A stretch of DNA of 13,534 bases from CAYLXC01 sp964387865 (GTDB lineage Bacteria > Patescibacteriota > Microgenomatia > Daviesbacterales > UBA10151), in assembly GCA_964387865.1 (NCBI GenBank), contig CAYLXC010000022.1, positions 1 through 13,534 of the forward strand, read 5' to 3'. Below the pieces are notes generated by a model that worked only from the letters and a program-made list of their open reading frames with translations, was not told the origin of the DNA and searched no databases. The position numbers were made by a program, and so were the translations under genes. Every line of letters begins with the position of its first letter. Position 1 is the first letter of the stretch. Positions 1 to 5,944 of the stretch are shown here, in pieces.

Positions 1-4
1 ATAG

Positions 5-33
5 TTGATTTTTTTGGAAATTTAAGTTATAAT
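5..33 (+). promoter_or_regulatory. Sigma70-type promoter of the 647-aa gene, near-leaderless
   Basis: TTGATT (5-10) and a perfect TATAAT (28-33) are separated by 17 nt. The -10 box ends 11 nt before the ATG at 45, so a start about 7 nt downstream leaves a leader of only a few nucleotides. No Shine-Dalgarno sequence fits between them. Confidence 0.7.
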
Positions 34-44
34 TCGCGCATATT

Positions 45-1988
45 ATGAGTGTTGTTCCAGACAGAAAAGAAGTAAGTGCTCCAATGGCAGAACCAGTTGC
101 TGAATTGGATATGGATTTGACTAAAAAAAATCTTTGGGATGCATGCCAAAGCAGATTACGGGAGAAATACGAATCTATAATAAGTCGATACTCCAAATCT
201 AAAGTTGAATTCGCTAGATTATGGCAAGGAATGACTGGTCCCCCTCCGGGGTTTGATGATGCATTCAGGCAAATGAAAAGCCCCCAAATTTCGCTGGATG
301 TTCTAACAGAACTATTAAATCAAGTCGGGAACCGGTCAGACCGGGTTAGACTTGGAATGGTTCTTGGGCCTGCAGATTACAATAAAGTAAGACCCGACTA
401 CAGAAAGAAATCTATGCACCCTGAAGATGTTCTCACAAGAGAGGAAATAGAAGCTTTTGGAGTGCAGTTTAATGATGGTAAAGCAGGTCCTGAAATTGAT
501 CCACGATTTAAAGAAGTAGATCCTCCAAAAGGGGTTATCTCAGATGGGAGGCGCTCCCCCACTGTCTATGGAAAGAAAGCGGAGACGGCAGTGTCTAATA
601 ATGGGGATCCAGTAAGCAGGGAAGAGATCTATAGGCGTCTATTTGGCGATTCTAACCAGCAACTACAAATTCAAGAAGACGGAGTTTCAAATGGAGAAGT
701 ACTTGTACCCGAGCCGCATGGTCCACAAGTTGAGCAGATCCAAGATGCACCTGCAGAAATTAGAAAATTCCGCCTGGCTGGTGTTAAAGCATTTATAGAA
801 AATCACAAACCTCAAATTGAAATTAAGAGACCTGAATTTAGAATGCCAGATGTGAATATCCCCCACCCCAATATTAATGAGATTTTGAAATTCGTTTCAG
901 GAGCCGGAAAAATTAGAAGGCCTGAAATAAATATCCCCAATCCTGTTCAACCATTATCAAAAATATTTAAAGAAGTAACAGGTCATAAAATTGGGGATAG
1001 AGCTGTAGGAGATTATGCAAAAGATGTAGGTATAAGAGGTGTATTATCTTTTGGAGTTGGTATTGGTTTGGGAACTGTAGGAGTTATTGGGATTCCTGCC
1101 GCTCTTTTAGGTGGAGCCGGAGTATCAGGATTAATGGAAATTAGAAGGCAAAATAAAGACCATGAACGCGACATTAGAAAGTTATTATTTGCTGCCGGGA
1201 CCGGTGCAGCTTTTGGAGTTGCAGGAGGAGTAGTTGGAGTACTTGGATTATCTGAAACTGGAGTTGGACAGGCAGTGAAGGGAGCATTAGGAATGGTTGG
1301 AGAAGGGGTTGGTCAAGGGGTAAGAGGTGCAGTTGGGGTAGCTGGGGATTTGTTAAGCTCGGGTGGAAACTTAAAGGATGAGGCGTGGAAAGTTACGAGT
1401 TCATACATAGGGTCGCATGCTTCTGGATTAGCAACAACTTTTGAAGGATTTACTCAAAATATTTCCCAACAACTTCCAACTTCTGGAGAAACTGTTGCTA
1501 CATCAATGCCAGAAGTAACAGGATTAAGTAGTGAAGTAGCGTCTACATCCCTCTTTATCGAACCAGGAAACTATTCTCCTAGTATCGAAATTCCAGATAA
1601 TGCACATGAATGGATGAAAGATGCAAATAATCCTGAAGGAGCATATGCCACAGCAATTCAAGCTGAAGTTGGAAAGAACGTCGGAGAAGTTGGAAAAGAC
1701 TTATCATACATTGAATATGGATTGCAGCGTGGTTTGGAAATGAGAGGATTATCTATTAATGGTTTAGATCAGAATATTTTGGATTCTAATAGACACAGAT
1801 TGCTTGGTGTACTGGAGGATGCAGCAAATTGGGCATTTGATAGACATTTGCAGGATGCTGTAAGAATGAATCTTTCACTAGATGAAATGATAGATCTTGG
1901 AAGAGATACATTTGATGAATGGTTAGACATTCATGGTTTGGATGAACTTGCAAGAGAAGTGGACCTAGATCTAAAGCAAGCTGCTTAA
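45..1988 (+). CDS. Hypothetical 647-aa protein with glycine-rich hydrophobic segments
   Basis: I do not recognise the family. The N-terminal ~240 residues are polar and charged, with no signal peptide. Residues 255-300 are proline-rich and hold a loose repeat (KRPEFRMPDVNIPHP, then RRPEINIPNP). Residues 330-364 and 380-402 are glycine- and alanine-rich hydrophobic stretches able to span or insert into a membrane, split by a charged hinge (EIRRQNKDHERDIRK, 365-379). Residues 404-438 remain glycine-rich with a GxGxG-like spacing. The C-terminal part (520-647) looks like a soluble acidic helical domain. The ATG at 45 is chosen because a consensus promoter lies directly upstream. The same frame stays open for 49 codons after the TAA stop. 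A membrane-associated scaffold or effector is possible, but no function can be assigned. Confidence 0.85.
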   Translation: MSVVPDRKEVSAPMAEPVAELDMDLTKKNLWDACQSRLREKYESIISRYSKSKVEFARLWQGMTGPPPGFDDAFRQMKSPQISLDVLTELLNQVGNRSDRVRLGMVLGPADYNKVRPDYRKKSMHPEDVLTREEIEAFGVQFNDGKAGPEIDPRFKEVDPPKGVISDGRRSPTVYGKKAETAVSNNGDPVSREEIYRRLFGDSNQQLQIQEDGVSNGEVLVPEPHGPQVEQIQDAPAEIRKFRLAGVKAFIENHKPQIEIKRPEFRMPDVNIPHPNINEILKFVSGAGKIRRPEINIPNPVQPLSKIFKEVTGHKIGDRAVGDYAKDVGIRGVLSFGVGIGLGTVGVIGIPAALLGGAGVSGLMEIRRQNKDHERDIRKLLFAAGTGAAFGVAGGVVGVLGLSETGVGQAVKGALGMVGEGVGQGVRGAVGVAGDLLSSGGNLKDEAWKVTSSYIGSHASGLATTFEGFTQNISQQLPTSGETVATSMPEVTGLSSEVASTSLFIEPGNYSPSIEIPDNAHEWMKDANNPEGAYATAIQAEVGKNVGEVGKDLSYIEYGLQRGLEMRGLSINGLDQNILDSNRHRLLGVLEDAANWAFDRHLQDAVRMNLSLDEMIDLGRDTFDEWLDIHGLDELAREVDLDLKQAA

Positions 1989-2138
1989 AAACTGTATAAA
2001 AGAGGTAGTAAGGAAAAGATTAAGATTGAAGCCCCTGCAATAACAGATAAAATTATCCAAAAAATTCTGAATTTTTTTGAATACATCATATTTTTTAAGA
2101 TTATCACAAAATTTGCATTTAAAAAAGATAAGAGTTAA
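1989..2138 (+). other. Open 49-codon in-frame extension after the stop of the 647-aa gene
   Basis: Directly after the TAA at 1986-1988, the same frame reads 49 sense codons to a TAA at 2136-2138. The conceptual peptide starts basic, then has a hydrophobic, aromatic helix (KIIQKILNFFEYIIFFK) and a basic end (FKKDKS). There is no ATG in it. It could be a C-terminal tail cut off by a nonsense mutation, a readthrough extension, or chance in AT-rich spacer. The promoter of the next gene lies in its last part. Otherwise this 161-bp gap holds nothing clear. Confidence 0.25.
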
Positions 2139-2141
2139 TAT
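2113..2141 (+). promoter_or_regulatory. Sigma70-type promoter of the 118-aa gene, leaderless
   Basis: TTGCAT (2113-2118), a 17-nt spacer and TAATAT (2136-2141). The -10 box ends 8 nt before the ATG at 2150, which puts the expected transcription start at about the start codon. No Shine-Dalgarno sequence is present. Confidence 0.55.
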
Positions 2142-2149
2142 TTTAAAAT

Positions 2150-2506
2150 ATGTCAGCAGAAATTGATCGCCAAATAAATAAGGTAGCACAAGCTGCTTGG
2201 GAGGAACACTTTCCAGAAGAAAGTGTAGAAGCTGAAGTTATTTTATCCAGGCCAAAGACTTATAATCCAAATGTTGAACAGGATGATATTACAAATATTA
2301 CTCTTCCTATTCTTCCCGCACTCATAAATACCCTTTTTACTCACCTCAAAATAGTTACAATATGTCTTGGTGCACACGCAATTTCCCAAAAACTGGGCTT
2401 GAATCCGGAAGTGAGCATGGCTGTTACCTTTATTTTGGCTGGAGGGTTCCCCATAGCTAAAAGGCTCGCTTATAATTATTTTACAAGGGGTTATCCTCAA
2501 ATTTAG
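2150..2506 (+). CDS. Hypothetical 118-aa membrane protein
   Basis: No family is recognised. The first ~48 residues are polar and acidic, followed by two hydrophobic segments, about residues 50-77 (ending in LKIVTICLGAHAIS) and 88-105 (VSMAVTFILAGGFPIAK), then a short basic and aromatic tail. This suggests a small two-pass or hairpin inner-membrane protein with a cytoplasmic N-terminal domain. The start is supported by a -10 box 8 nt upstream. It lies between the 647-aa gene and a cluster of tiny membrane ORFs, all on the same strand but each preceded by its own likely promoter, so a shared function is only possible. An opposite-strand frame over the same bases is a shadow. Confidence 0.75.
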   Translation: MSAEIDRQINKVAQAAWEEHFPEESVEAEVILSRPKTYNPNVEQDDITNITLPILPALINTLFTHLKIVTICLGAHAISQKLGLNPEVSMAVTFILAGGFPIAKRLAYNYFTRGYPQI

Positions 2507-2512
2507 CACAGT

Positions 2513-2541
2513 TTGATTTCTGATTTCAGTCTTGGTATACT
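2513..2541 (+). promoter_or_regulatory. Promoter of the tiny-ORF cluster
   Basis: TTGATT (2513-2518), a 17-nt spacer and TATACT (2536-2541), with an extended -10 TGG just before the hexamer. The expected start near 2548 gives a leader of about 39 nt before the ATG at 2587. That leader carries AGGAGG at 2576-2581. This is the one transcription-unit-leading gene here with a conventional leader. Confidence 0.65.
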
Positions 2542-2586
2542 TATGTTTGTAATAGCTTACAGATTAAGAAAATACAGGAGGTAAAA

Positions 2587-2709
2587 ATGGATTTGATAGA
2601 TGCTAATGCTAGAGTTGTAATAGCCTTTGCTCTCACAATGATAGTGGCTCTTCTAACCTACATTGCTTTTTTTAAAGAATCTAAACCCAACAAACGTACT
2701 CAAAAGTAA
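2587..2709 (+). CDS. Small 40-aa single-pass membrane protein
   Basis: The ATG is preceded by a perfect AGGAGG Shine-Dalgarno (2576-2581) at 5-nt spacing and by a good promoter, which argues that this small frame is translated. The peptide has a short acidic N-terminus (MDLIDANAR), one transmembrane segment at about residues 9-29 (VVIAFALTMIVALLTYIAFF) and a positively charged tail (KESKPNKRTQK), so the C-terminus is probably cytoplasmic by the positive-inside rule. No family is recognised. It is followed after one base by another small frame, so it probably leads a short operon. Confidence 0.7.
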   Translation: MDLIDANARVVIAFALTMIVALLTYIAFFKESKPNKRTQK

Positions 2710-2710
2710 A

Positions 2711-2824
2711 ATGAATGAAAGATTTACTGAGAGAAGAGACGATTCTTTAAACCCTCCGGAAAGTAGAAAGGGAATTTTGAAGAGGTACCTTCTCTGCCCA
2801 GAAGATTTATCATGCAAGTCTTAG
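2711..2824 (+). CDS. Possible 37-aa hydrophilic peptide
   Basis: The ATG lies one base after the stop of the 40-aa gene, and the frame ends inside the next small ORF with a 13-nt overlap, a layout typical of translational coupling. The peptide is charged and soluble (MNERFTERRDDSLNPPESRK), with two cysteines, one in CPED and one in SCKS, near the C-terminus. No good Shine-Dalgarno precedes it and no family is recognised. It may be a real small protein or a chance frame in the gap between two membrane ORFs. Confidence 0.35.
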   Translation: MNERFTERRDDSLNPPESRKGILKRYLLCPEDLSCKS

Positions 2825-2961
2825 AAACTCTGGCATCTCCAAAGGGAGGATTTGTGCTTTTTGGTATTGCTGGTGGACTGCTCAGTCATGATTATATGAT
2901 AGCATCAGGCTCTGCTGCTTTCGGAATTTTGATTGGAACTTGGGCCAGCAGGGAGAGTTAA
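2812..2961 (+). CDS. Possible small 49-aa membrane protein
   Basis: The frame starts at ATG 2812 inside the end of the previous small ORF and has a hydrophobic, glycine-rich composition: about residues 13-24 (GFVLFGIAGGLL) and 28-45 (YMIASGSAAFGILIGTWA). This would form a membrane hairpin. Its TAA (2959-2961) overlaps the reverse-strand TAA of tyrS (2960-2958), so the two genes are convergent and share TTAA. The Shine-Dalgarno is weak, so translation would depend on coupling from upstream. No family is recognised. Confidence 0.5.
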   Translation: MQVLETLASPKGGFVLFGIAGGLLSHDYMIASGSAAFGILIGTWASRES

Positions 2962-4058
2962 GTAGTAGTTAATCTCTCGATTTCTTCCAAAGCCTCTTTT
3001 CTTTTTGGATCCTCAAAGTAAATTCTCGCTGGTTCCAATTTTTTGATTAACCATTCAGCCATGGCATTTTTTAGATCCTGTGGATGCAGTTTTTTGTCAG
3101 CATAATCTTTTTCTAAATCTTCATAAGATTCATAAGTTACACTCCCCCCAAATTTTGGATCCCTTCGAACCTCCAAGGCGTCCCCTTGGAGCCTCAAAAT
3201 TAAATATTGAGCCCAGTCCAGAATTGGATTAAATTCAACTCCCCCTTCCGGACAAAAAGCATTGTTCACTTTGCGCCGGATTTCATCCGGCTCATCATGA
3301 ATAAAAACGGCACTATCCGGTTTTGATTTGCTCATTTTTAAACTTGTAATCAGTTCTTGTCTGTCTTCTTTTGGAAGAGGCCAAACAGGCGGTTTGAGCA
3401 AACCTTGTATAAGGTGGTGATGGATTGCAACAGGTTTTGATTTGCCAAGGTCTTTGGCAGCGTCCCTTGTTACTATATGAACATTCCGCTGGTCTGTTCC
3501 TGCATGGGCTATATTAACCTCTAAGGTAAAGATATCAGCCGCCTGCATTGCTGGATAAAGTAGAGTTGCCGAAGGTGAAGAATCCCCAGCGAGTCTTCCC
3601 ATTATTGTTGTTGAACGTATCATGCGTGAAATAGTTGTAGTTTTTGCCACTTTTACTGTAGTTGCCCAAAATTCTGGCTGTTTACTATACAGTTCACTAC
3701 CCTGCTTAAATTCCAAATCACCTGGGTTTCCACCCAAACAAAGATATGCTGCCTTCATGGCTTCTGCAAAATATTCCCTTGCCATTTTTTGTGCAGTTTC
3801 CAAAGTCCCATCCAGCTTGTTATTAATCCATCCATGCCAATCCGCTAACCAGATAATAGTTTCAGCCCCGGCCTCATGTAAATCTTTTACTTTCAAAAGT
3901 GTTGCTAAACCAGTCCCTAAATGTACTTTTCCTGAAATTTCAAACCCAATATAATGTCTAAGTGGAGTTCCAGAATCTATAAGTGCCTTTAACTCATCTT
4001 CAGTTAAAACCTCCTCCAAATTCCTGGTAATTAATTTAAACCTTTCCTCATTAGTCAT
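2958..4058 (-). CDS. tyrS: Tyrosyl-tRNA synthetase, archaeal/eukaryotic type
   Basis: Charges tRNA-Tyr with tyrosine in the cytoplasm. At 366 aa it is a class Ic synthetase, co-linear with the Methanocaldococcus jannaschii enzyme and without the C-terminal S4 domain of usual bacterial TyrRS. The HIGH-region motif is YIGFEISGKVHLG (36-48) and the KMSKS motif is LKMSKSKPD (240-248). Tyrosine-pocket residues known from M. jannaschii are all present: Y36 (Y32), Y168, Q172 and D175 (Y151, Q155, D158) and Q190 (Q173), supporting tyrosine rather than tryptophan. The C-terminal block NPILDWAQY, PKFGG, SYEDLE, LHPQDLKNAMAEWL also matches. A perfect 8-bp palindrome encodes part of a small indel at residues 288-297 before PKFGG. 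The start is set by a promoter 6 nt upstream. It is divergent from the ABC exporter. Confidence 0.93.
   Translation of the reverse strand: MTNEERFKLITRNLEEVLTEDELKALIDSGTPLRHYIGFEISGKVHLGTGLATLLKVKDLHEAGAETIIWLADWHGWINNKLDGTLETAQKMAREYFAEAMKAAYLCLGGNPGDLEFKQGSELYSKQPEFWATTVKVAKTTTISRMIRSTTIMGRLAGDSSPSATLLYPAMQAADIFTLEVNIAHAGTDQRNVHIVTRDAAKDLGKSKPVAIHHHLIQGLLKPPVWPLPKEDRQELITSLKMSKSKPDSAVFIHDEPDEIRRKVNNAFCPEGGVEFNPILDWAQYLILRLQGDALEVRRDPKFGGSVTYESYEDLEKDYADKKLHPQDLKNAMAEWLIKKLEPARIYFEDPKRKEALEEIERLTTT
3171..3191. repeat. Perfect 8-bp inverted repeat inside tyrS, possible in-frame palindromic element
   Basis: CTCCAAGG (3171-3178) and CCTTGGAG (3184-3191) flank a 5-nt loop. It is GC-rich against an AT-rich gene, and encodes residues about 289-296 (LQGDALE) at a place where the protein is about 4 residues longer than M. 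jannaschii TyrRS. The palindrome at an indel suggests a captured repeat, but it could be ordinary coding sequence. Confidence 0.4.
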
Positions 4059-4064
4059 GGTTCG

Positions 4065-4093
4065 ATTATAACTTATTATGCTAAGATTACCAA
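4065..4093 (-). promoter_or_regulatory. tyrS promoter, leaderless
   Basis: On the minus strand, TTGGTA (4093-4088), a 17-nt spacer and a perfect TATAAT (4070-4065). The -10 box ends 6 nt before the tyrS ATG at 4058, so transcription should begin at or beside the start codon. The -35 box lies next to the start codon of the divergent ABC gene. Confidence 0.7.
4074..4087 (+). promoter_or_regulatory. Weak candidate -10 boxes for the ABC exporter gene
   Basis: Two candidates precede the ATG at 4095: TATTAT (4074-4079), with TTAGTC 17 nt upstream at 4051-4056, and TAAGAT (4082-4087), with no good -35 box. Both give a leader of at most about 9 nt, and there is no Shine-Dalgarno sequence. Both lie within the tyrS promoter. 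Confidence 0.35.
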
Positions 4094-4094
4094 T

Positions 4095-5915
4095 ATGATT
4101 AAACTTGTAGATAAGGAAAAAGTTAGTAGAATTAAAACAACCGCTACAATCTCCTGGAGGCTTTTTTTATTACTTTGGAAGATTGATAAGTGGCTAATTT
4201 TGGGAAATATGGTGGCTGTCTCCATCCCTGCCGTAATTCCTCTTATAATTGGCTATATTTTCAAGCTTTTGATAGATCAAGTTGTCTTGATTATTTCCGG
4301 CCAGCCACAAAATACTAATTTAATACTCTTAATTGTTATTGCAGGGTTTAGTACTTATGTATTCCAAAGTCTTGCTTTTTCTGCTCAGGATTTTTTGGGA
4401 AGGCTACTTTATACCAAAGTTCCTGTGTCTTTATACAATATGATTTTATCCAAAGTCTCAAGTTTGGACATGGAGTATTTTGAAGATAGCGAGTTCAAAT
4501 CAACTTTAGAAAAAGTGAGAGATTCATATACTTTTAGGCCCCTAAATATGATGGATAATCTTCTTTTTACTTTTCAGGGGTTAATACAGATGATTGCATC
4601 ACTCTTGGTTCTAGCAACTCTTAATATTTTCTTGATATTTATAGTAATTTTAGTTGCAATACCAGAATTTATAAACCGTGCAAAGCAATCCGAGCTTGCA
4701 TGGGGAATTTGGGATGCGCACTCCCCTTTCAGAAAAAAATTCTGGTATGTATCTTGGCTTCTTCAGGAAAGAGATGTAATTAAGGAAATGAAGCTTTTTC
4801 AATTGCCAGGTTGGTTTTTAACAGAACTTAAAAATTTGCATGAAAAATTCTATCAGGACAATAAAAGATTGGCGACAAAATATTTAGGTGTAAATACCCT
4901 GTTTAATTTATTGGAAGGCTTTGCATTTATAGGGATCCTTCTTTACATAATCTTCGAGACCCTTGCAAAAAGGTTAACTGTCGGAGATATAAGTTATTAC
5001 ACCTCTGCTGCAACAAACTTTCAAAACGCAATAGGTGGTCTTTTTAGAAATGTTGTAAAACTTTTTGAAGGCAGTTTATATATTGGTTCCATTTTTGAAG
5101 TATTGGATGCAGAGCCAAAAATAAAGCAAATAAAAAATCCTATTAAATTGAATTTAAGAAAATCACCAATAATAGAATTTAAAAATGTAACTTTCTCATA
5201 TCCAAAAGTAAAAAAAGCTATTTTGAAGGATTTCAACCTTACAATTAAGAGTGGAGAAAAAATTGCTTTAGTTGGAGAAAACGGCTCTGGAAAAACAACA
5301 ATAGTAAAACTTCTTTGCAGGTTTTATGATGTTTCATCCGGTGAGATTTTAATAAATGGGAAAAATATTAAGGAGCTTGATTTGGATATTTGGTACAAAA
5401 CAGTAGGAGTTTTATTTCAGGATTTTGTTAAATATGAGTATAGTGCAAAAGAAAATATTTTTTTTGGAAAAATCTATGAAAATATAAATTTAAAAAAAAT
5501 AATTGAAGCAGCTCAATCATCTGGTGCTGATTCAATGATTAGAAAGTTGGAAAAAGGATACGAACAGATGTTAGGAAGAACTTTTGAAGGTGGGATGGAA
5601 TTATCAGTTGGCCAATGGCAAAAAATTGCTTTGGCAAGAGGTTTTTTTAGAAATGCTCCAATTTTGGTTCTAGATGAACCAACATCATCAATCGATGCAA
5701 AAGCAGAATCTGAAATTTTTAATAAAGTGGAAAAACTTTCAAAAGACAAAACCGTAATAATTATTTCTCACAGGTTCTCAACAGTTAGAAATGCAGACAA
5801 AATTTATGTGATTGAGAAAGGAAAAATTGTAGAATCTGGAAGCCACAAGGAGCTTATGGGGCTAAATGGTCAATACTCAACCCTTTTTAATCTTCAAGCA
5901 AAAGGTTACAAGTGA
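4095..5915 (+). CDS. ABC transporter, exporter type, fused membrane and ATPase domains
   Basis: A half-transporter that should work as a homodimer to export a substrate using ATP. The 606 residues are the normal size for a TMD-NBD exporter. Membrane helices fall at about residues 35-68, 76-95, 155-190 and 270-295. The ATPase domain begins near 358: A-loop Y369 (FSYP), Walker A GENGSGKT (394-401), Q-loop Q442, signature LSVGQ (503-507), Walker B ILVLDE (523-528), and H-loop H559 (IISHR). All catalytic residues are intact. The signature is LSVGQ rather than LSGGQ, a common variant. The substrate cannot be read from the sequence; lipid, peptide and drug exporters share this layout. The next gene, a membrane protein, starts 29 bp downstream but has its own promoter-like box. 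Confidence 0.93.
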   Translation: MIKLVDKEKVSRIKTTATISWRLFLLLWKIDKWLILGNMVAVSIPAVIPLIIGYIFKLLIDQVVLIISGQPQNTNLILLIVIAGFSTYVFQSLAFSAQDFLGRLLYTKVPVSLYNMILSKVSSLDMEYFEDSEFKSTLEKVRDSYTFRPLNMMDNLLFTFQGLIQMIASLLVLATLNIFLIFIVILVAIPEFINRAKQSELAWGIWDAHSPFRKKFWYVSWLLQERDVIKEMKLFQLPGWFLTELKNLHEKFYQDNKRLATKYLGVNTLFNLLEGFAFIGILLYIIFETLAKRLTVGDISYYTSAATNFQNAIGGLFRNVVKLFEGSLYIGSIFEVLDAEPKIKQIKNPIKLNLRKSPIIEFKNVTFSYPKVKKAILKDFNLTIKSGEKIALVGENGSGKTTIVKLLCRFYDVSSGEILINGKNIKELDLDIWYKTVGVLFQDFVKYEYSAKENIFFGKIYENINLKKIIEAAQSSGADSMIRKLEKGYEQMLGRTFEGGMELSVGQWQKIALARGFFRNAPILVLDEPTSSIDAKAESEIFNKVEKLSKDKTVIIISHRFSTVRNADKIYVIEKGKIVESGSHKELMGLNGQYSTLFNLQAKGYK

Positions 5916-5926
5916 GAATCCGGTTA

Positions 5927-5935
5927 TGGTAATAT
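5927..5935 (+). promoter_or_regulatory. Extended -10 promoter before the 523-aa membrane gene
   Basis: TGG followed by TAATAT (5930-5935) forms an extended -10 element; TTACAA at 5906-5911 is a partial -35 box with an 18-nt spacer. The box ends 9 nt before the ATG at 5945 and no Shine-Dalgarno is present, which suggests a near-leaderless start. Readthrough from the ABC gene is also possible. Confidence 0.45.
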
Positions 5936-5944
5936 CCACTCTAT

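Noticed and set aside
332..344. Perfect CCGGTC-A-GACCGG palindrome in the 647-aa gene
   Set aside because: A single-base centre cannot form a good hairpin, it lies in coding sequence, and no second copy was seen.
544..557. Short GC-rich inverted repeat (GGGAG..CTCCC) in the 647-aa gene
   Set aside because: A stem of 5 bp in coding sequence with no indel comparison available; could easily be chance.
1971..2189. 72-aa minus-strand frame in the gap after the 647-aa gene
   Set aside because: Composition reflects AT-rich spacer, and it overlaps the ends of two plus-strand genes and a promoter; no initiation signals seen.
2543..2584. 13-aa leader peptide overlapping the Shine-Dalgarno of the 40-aa gene
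   Set aside because: Its ATG begins 1 nt after the -10 box, upstream of where transcription should start, so it is unlikely to be in the mRNA.
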